Shown here piece by piece: positions 14,591 to 17,822 of a stretch of DNA of 17,822 nt. This stretch comes from an uncultured Prevotella sp. GTDB taxonomy: Bacteria; Bacteroidota; Bacteroidia; Bacteroidales; Bacteroidaceae. The notes under the pieces are model-generated. The model did not search any database and was not told the DNA's origin. It was given only the letters and a program-made list of their open reading frames with translations. A program made the position numbers and the translations under genes. The stretch covers positions 1-17,822 of the forward strand of contig CAKPRX010000047.1 of the NCBI GenBank assembly GCA_934183135.1, in the 5' to 3' direction. Each line of letters opens with the position of its first letter. Positions within the stretch are counted from its first letter, which is position 1.

Positions 14591-14606
14591 GGTAACATTT
14601 GTTACC
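14591..14606. promoter_or_regulatory. Crp/Fnr-type operator upstream of hcp remnant
   Basis: GGTAACATTTGTTACC is a perfect palindrome with 6-base half sites and a 4-base spacer, the size and symmetry of Crp/Fnr-family operators. Its centre (14598.5) is about 41 bases before the predicted hcp start near 14640, the class II activator position. The region between it and the -7 box has no TTTG, as expected for an activator-dependent promoter. Confidence 0.7.
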
Positions 14607-14627
14607 TGCTGGTGGCCGCCAGGAGGC

Positions 14628-14635
14628 TAACTTTG
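14628..14635 (+). promoter_or_regulatory. Promoter -7 box of the hcp remnant
   Basis: TAACTTTG followed by C matches TAnnTTTG. Transcription would begin near 14640, leaving a leader of about 60 bases before the ATG at 14701. Confidence 0.65.
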
Positions 14636-14700
14636 CACTCAGTAAGTTTCACTATGGCTTTTTAAATCGACTTGATATTAACTCTAAAAAGGTAAACACT

Positions 14701-15125
14701 ATGGATGACGAGAAGATGTTCTGTTTCCAATGTCAGGAGGCCGCCCGGGGTACAGGATGTACCGTGAGGGGTGTCTGCGGCAAACTGCCCCAAACCAGTA
14801 TGTACATGGATGCGCTGTTAGCGGTGACCCGCGGCGTGGGCGCGACGGCCAATGCCCTGTGCGAGGGGGCGGCCACGTGTGCCGACGGCGCCTGTCAGCT
14901 GCGCCCCTTTATCGATGGAGTAGGGGGCTACATCGCCCGCGCCCTCTTTGCCACCATCACCAATGCCAACTTTGACGGCGGCAGGCTGAAGTAGCTCATA
15001 GCCTACGGGCGGCAGGCGCTGTGCTGCCGGCCTTTGTCACCCCGGCCATGCTCGATGTGCTCATTTCTAAGTTCGGAGAGAGCGGCATAGGCAGTGTGGA
15101 CCACGATATAACACTCATAGGCTGA
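14701..15125 (+). pseudogene. hcp: Hybrid cluster protein (hydroxylamine reductase) gene with its centre deleted
   Basis: The first 97 codons are an hcp start: MFCFQCQEA with the cysteine pattern C8-x2-C11-x8-C20-x5-C26 that binds the N-terminal iron-sulphur cluster in the anaerobe-type Hcp, then GVCGK and, near the end, ALFATITNANFD. TAG at 14992-14994 stops this frame. Thirty bases later, in another frame, 15024-15125 reads LPAFVTPAMLDVLISKF and GIGSVDHDITLIG, then TGA, which is the Hcp C-terminus. Full Hcp is about 530-550 residues, so roughly 400 residues including the hybrid cluster ligands are absent and nitric oxide or hydroxylamine reduction is impossible. A 10-base direct repeat (GGCGGCAGGC at 14977-14986 and 15008-15017) lies at the junction. 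The promoter and operator are intact. Confidence 0.85.
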
Positions 15126-15192
15126 TTGTGATAAAAGTGTGTAGATTAGTAATGTTTCAGGATTGACGGCCTGTGCGTGAGCATGGGCGACG

Positions 15193-15231
15193 GGGCTATG
15201 ACGGGAGGCAAGCGGCCTGCAGTCATAGCCC
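15193..15231 (+). terminator. Hairpin after the hcp remnant
   Basis: Ten-base arms GGGCTATGAC (15193-15202) and GTCATAGCCC (15222-15231) are perfectly complementary and followed by TTT. It probably is the original hcp terminator. The rest of 15126-15304 holds no gene I can support. Confidence 0.6.
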
Positions 15232-15281
15232 TTTAATAGTGTTAGGAAGGCTGGATGGGGATAATAAAACGGCCATGGACG

Positions 15282-15312
15282 TTGGCCGAGCCGTGGGTTC
15301 TTTGTAACTTTG
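15282..15312 (+). promoter_or_regulatory. Promoter of the MBL-fold hydrolase gene
   Basis: The -7 box TAACTTTG (15305-15312) matches TAnnTTTG and is followed by C. Nineteen bases upstream, TTGG (15282-15285) matches three of four positions of the -33 TTTG. The start near 15319 gives a leader of about 68 bases. Confidence 0.6.
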
Positions 15313-15386
15313 CACTGCGCTGGCGTCTCTGGCTATGCCCTCTGTGGGCTACAGCCGTTGCCGCCCCGACACTAATATACACCACA

Positions 15387-16181
15387 ATGAACAAGATAAC
15401 CATCTTAGGAACGGGTCATGCCACCGTGACCCGCTGTTACAACACCTGTTTTGTGTTGCACACCGATACCACCATGCTGCTGGTCGATGCCGGCGGAGGC
15501 AACGGCATACTGACCCAGCTGCGCCGTGCCGGCATAGCCATCGACACCCTGCACCATCTCTATGTAACCCATGCCCATACCGACCACATCCTCGGCACCA
15601 TCTGGGTAATACGTATGGTGCTCTCGGCGCCTCAGTACGAGGGCCAGTTGCACATCTACAGTCATGACAAGGGTCTGCTGGTGATGCGCACCCTCTGCCA
15701 ACTCACCCTCTCGGCCAAGCAGCAGGCCCGGATGGACAGCCGTGTGGCCTTTCACCGTCTGGTGGATGGCCAGGAGTTCGGCGCCGGCGACATAGCGATG
15801 CAGTGCTTCGACATCCACTCCTCCAAGGAACTGCAGTACGGCTTCCGGGCCACCCTGCCTGGCGGTACGGTCGTGGTGTGCCTGGGCGACGAGCCGTACA
15901 ACCCGCTCTGCCAGGGCTATGTGGGCCAGCCCGACTGGCTGATGAGCGAGGCGTTCTGCCTGTATGCCGACCGCGACCACTATCACCCTTACGAGAAGTG
16001 CCACTCTACTGCCCTCGATGCCGGCCGTGTGGCCCAGCAGCTCCAGGCGCGTCACCTGATACTCTACCATACCGAGGACGACCACCTGGACACCCGTAGC
16101 CAGCGTTACGCGGCCGAGGCCGCCCAGGCTTACCATGGCCCTGTCTATGTTCCCGATGACCTGGATGTTATAGAGCTCTGA
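15387..16181 (+). CDS. MBL-fold metallohydrolase, RNase Z-like
   Basis: A 264-residue metallo-beta-lactamase-fold enzyme. It opens ITILGTGHATVTRCYNTCFVL with LLVDAGGGNG (D34), and the two-metal motif is THAHTDH at residues 61-67. Further candidate ligands are the GDE motif in the middle, KCHSTALDAGRVA, and LILYHTEDDH near the end. The HSTA...LILYH layout is that of the RNase Z/ElaC and arylsulphatase-like branch, but the long exosite arm of tRNase Z is not obvious, so the substrate is unknown and a tRNA role should not be assumed. Cytoplasmic: no signal peptide. I start at the ATG at 15387; the upstream in-frame extension to 15255 covers the promoter. It is probably monocistronic. Confidence 0.85.
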   Translation: MNKITILGTGHATVTRCYNTCFVLHTDTTMLLVDAGGGNGILTQLRRAGIAIDTLHHLYVTHAHTDHILGTIWVIRMVLSAPQYEGQLHIYSHDKGLLVMRTLCQLTLSAKQQARMDSRVAFHRLVDGQEFGAGDIAMQCFDIHSSKELQYGFRATLPGGTVVVCLGDEPYNPLCQGYVGQPDWLMSEAFCLYADRDHYHPYEKCHSTALDAGRVAQQLQARHLILYHTEDDHLDTRSQRYAAEAAQAYHGPVYVPDDLDVIEL

Positions 16182-16218
16182 CGGAGCTCTGCCAAATGTG
16201 TCCGAAAGTGGGGGGTGT

Positions 16219-16251
16219 GGCAAAAGGTCTCTCTATAACCGGCCTTTTGCC
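16219..16251. terminator. Terminator hairpin between convergent genes
   Basis: Arms GGCAAAAGG (16219-16227) and CCTTTTGCC (16243-16251) are perfectly complementary with a 15-base loop. The hairpin lies between the MBL gene stop (16181) and the stop of the leftward small gene (16275). A shared terminator is likely. Confidence 0.55.
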
Positions 16252-16274
16252 TTCCTCGGGCGCTTTTTGCCTTT

Positions 16275-16523
16275 TTACCCGTTTGTCTTTTTACCTTTAA
16301 CTCCCTCTTCCTCTTCGTAATTGAGCGATGCGTCGTTCTCGCCCCGTAGTGCCTCGCGCAGGTCTGGCCAGTTCTGGAATCCGGCTAACAGAGCCAGCTT
16401 GTCCAGTGTCTTGTCAGACGGGCGGTGGCCATCGCGAACCAGCCGCCAAAGCTTGCGGGCATCGACATGCTTGACGATACCCGACTCCAAACCCTTGATA
16501 AGGGCTTCCAAATCGTGTTTCAT
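16275..16523 (-). CDS. Small hypothetical protein, possible helical DNA-binding-like domain
   Basis: An 82-residue charged protein. The core, HVDARKLWRLVRDGHRPSDKTLDKLALLAGFQNWPDLREAL (about residues 19-59, given as two joined stretches here), resembles the short helical segment of Bacteroidetes proteins that read LRRLWGL...PSxxTLxxLAxxxGFxSWEDF, often linked to regulators. That likeness is from memory, so the DNA-binding idea is only a lead. The C-terminus is acidic then basic (EEEEGVKGKK). A -7 box TACTTTTG (16600-16593, minus strand) lies about 70 bases before the ATG at 16523. An in-frame upstream extension to 16625 would run through that box and is rejected. It is convergent with the MBL gene and divergent from the AICAR formyltransferase gene. 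Confidence 0.65.
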   Translation of the reverse strand: MKHDLEALIKGLESGIVKHVDARKLWRLVRDGHRPSDKTLDKLALLAGFQNWPDLREALRGENDASLNYEEEEGVKGKKTNG

Positions 16524-16592
16524 AACTACTAACTTGCTACCGCCCCAACCGTCGTGCCCACCTGGGGCTCCGCCGTGGCGGTATGTCGGGTG

Positions 16593-16600
16593 CAAAAGTA
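16593..16600 (-). promoter_or_regulatory. Promoter -7 box of the small hypothetical gene
   Basis: On the minus strand TACTTTTG followed by C matches TAnnTTTG. The predicted start near 16587 gives a leader of about 64 bases. It supports the ATG at 16523 over the longer open frame. Confidence 0.55.
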
Positions 16601-16643
16601 CAAAAAAATACTGTACCCCAACCACTATGTCTAATCTTTTTAG

Positions 16644-16651
16644 TAATTTTG
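16644..16651 (+). promoter_or_regulatory. Promoter -7 box of the AICAR formyltransferase gene
   Basis: TAATTTTG followed by C matches TAnnTTTG. The predicted start near 16658 leaves a leader of about 20 bases before the ATG at 16678. No -33 TTTG is found at 19-21 bases. Confidence 0.55.
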
Positions 16652-16677
16652 CAGCCGTGATTATTAATCAACGCAAG

Positions 16678-17822
16678 ATGAAAGAACTCGCTTTAAAGTA
16701 CGGGTGTAATCCCAATCAGAAGCCTTCGCGTATCTACATGGAAGAAGGCGAACTCCCCATTGAAGTAATCAACGGCCGACCAGGCTACATCAACTTCCTG
16801 GATGCCCTGAACTCCTGGCAGCTGGTCAAGGAACTGCGGGCAGCTACCGGCATGCCGGCTGCCGCCTCGTTCAAGCATGTCAGCCCGGCCGGAGCAGCCA
16901 TCGGACTGCCGCTGAGCGATACGCTGAAGAAGATATACTTTGTCGATGACGTAGACTTTGAGCTCACGCCGCTGGCCTGCGCCTATGCCCGTGCACGCGG
17001 AGCCGACCGCATGTGCTCATACGGCGACTTTGTGGCCCTGAGCGATACCTGTGACGCCGCTACGGCCAAGCTGATTAAGCGCGAGGTGAGCGACGGAGTG
17101 ATAGCGCCCGACTATACCCCCGAGGCGATAGATATCCTGCGCGCCAAGCGTAAGGGTACGTACAACGTCATCAAGATAGACCCCGCCTATGTGCCTGCGC
17201 CGATAGAGCACAAGCAGGTTTTCGGCATAACGTTCGAGCAGGGACGCAACGAGATACGCCTGGACGACCCCGCGCTGTTCACGAATATTCCCACGCAGAA
17301 CAAGAACTTCACCCCCGAGGCGCTGCGCGACCTGATAATATCGCTCATCACGCTGAAGTACACTCAGAGCAACTCGGTGTGCTACGTTAAGGACGGCCAG
17401 GCCATCGGCATAGGCGCCGGGCAGCAGAGCCGCATACACTGTACCCGTCTGGCGGGCAACAAGGCCGACACGTGGTGGCTGCGACAGTGTCCCAAGGTGA
17501 TGGCGCTGCCCTTTAAGCCTGGCATACGCCGCGCTGACCGCGACAACACCATCGATGTGTACATATCGGATGAGTATGAGGACGTACTGCGCGAGGGTAC
17601 GTGGCAGCAGTTTTTCACGGAGCGCCCGGAGGTGCTTACCGCCGAGGAGAAGCGCGCCTGGATAGCCCAGAACAAGGGCGTGGCCCTGGGCAGCGATGCC
17701 TTCTTCCCCTTTGGTGACAACATAGAGCGCGCCCATAAGAGCGGCGTAGAGTATATCGCTCAGGCCGGTGGCTCTATCCGTGATGACCATGTCATCGACA
17801 CTTGCGACAAGTACGGTATAGC
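16678..17822 (+). CDS. Stand-alone AICAR formyltransferase (PurH AICARFT domain), 3' end cut off
   Basis: The frame is open from the ATG at 16678 to the window edge, giving 381 residues with no stop. The start is LALKYGCNPNQKPSRI, then the catalytic lysine-histidine pair K66-H67 in SFKHVSPAGAA, then ALSD and YTQSNSVCYVKDGQAIGIGAGQQSR, all hallmarks of the AICAR transformylase domain of PurH. It moves a formyl group from 10-formyl-tetrahydrofolate to AICAR in the next-to-last step of IMP synthesis. There is no N-terminal IMP cyclohydrolase domain, so this is the stand-alone form of about 390 residues known in Bacteroidetes; only a few residues, including the RLFHH-type end, should be missing. 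A separate enzyme must close the ring. Confidence 0.9.
   Translation, partial: MKELALKYGCNPNQKPSRIYMEEGELPIEVINGRPGYINFLDALNSWQLVKELRAATGMPAAASFKHVSPAGAAIGLPLSDTLKKIYFVDDVDFELTPLACAYARARGADRMCSYGDFVALSDTCDAATAKLIKREVSDGVIAPDYTPEAIDILRAKRKGTYNVIKIDPAYVPAPIEHKQVFGITFEQGRNEIRLDDPALFTNIPTQNKNFTPEALRDLIISLITLKYTQSNSVCYVKDGQAIGIGAGQQSRIHCTRLAGNKADTWWLRQCPKVMALPFKPGIRRADRDNTIDVYISDEYEDVLREGTWQQFFTERPEVLTAEEKRAWIAQNKGVALGSDAFFPFGDNIERAHKSGVEYIAQAGGSIRDDHVIDTCDKYGI

Noticed and set aside
15255..15386. Longer N-terminus for the MBL hydrolase
   Set aside because: The extension covers the predicted promoter and start site; the family begins at the MNKITILGTG strand.
1..17822. CRISPR array, tRNA or rRNA genes, transposase, phage or toxin-antitoxin genes
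   Set aside because: I looked for regularly spaced repeats, cloverleaf ends and known motifs of these classes and saw none; this was by eye, not by covariance or profile search.

Overview
The window looks like a chromosomal segment of a GC-rich member of the Bacteroidales, most likely Prevotellaceae or a close relative (inference). The reasons are repeated promoter -7 boxes of the Bacteroidota form TAnnTTTG in front of genes, a DUF4831 protein, a large secreted protein with a type IX secretion-like C-terminal tail, a short-form adenylate kinase, and a stand-alone AICAR formyltransferase.

Layout. 1-175: the 3' end of a class II fructose-bisphosphate aldolase gene. 430-1782 (+): a two-gene unit encoding an exported lipoprotein and an exported soluble protein that look distantly related. 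1912-5577 (-): a 1221-residue secreted multidomain protein with a tandem 172-residue duplication. 5578-6514: 937 bases without a credible gene but rich in inverted repeats. 6515-9109 (-): DUF4831 protein and the bifunctional NAD(P)HX repair enzyme Nnr, probably one transcript ending at a 20-bp-stem terminator. 9199-13579 (+): a housekeeping run of hpt, adk, obg, pgeF and an M23 peptidase covering purine salvage, nucleotide balance, ribosome assembly and envelope maintenance. 13752-14423 (-): a Crp/Fnr-type regulator. 14701-15125 (+): a hybrid cluster protein (hcp) gene that keeps only its two ends. 15387-16181 (+): a metallo-beta-lactamase-fold hydrolase. 16275-16523 (-): a small hypothetical protein. 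16678-17822 (+): AICAR formyltransferase, running off the window.

The most informative spot is 14424-15125. The divergent Crp/Fnr regulator faces an hcp remnant that still has a perfect 16-bp palindromic operator centred about 41 bases before the predicted transcription start, the class II activator position, although the centre of the gene is gone. This reads as recent decay of a nitrosative-stress regulon or as an assembly deletion. The second is 5578-6514, where a 17-bp-stem hairpin, a 19-base sequence present in opposite orientations, and a spaced motif shared with the intergenic region near 300 suggest a dispersed non-coding repeat family. I see no CRISPR array, tRNA, rRNA, transposase or obvious defence system.
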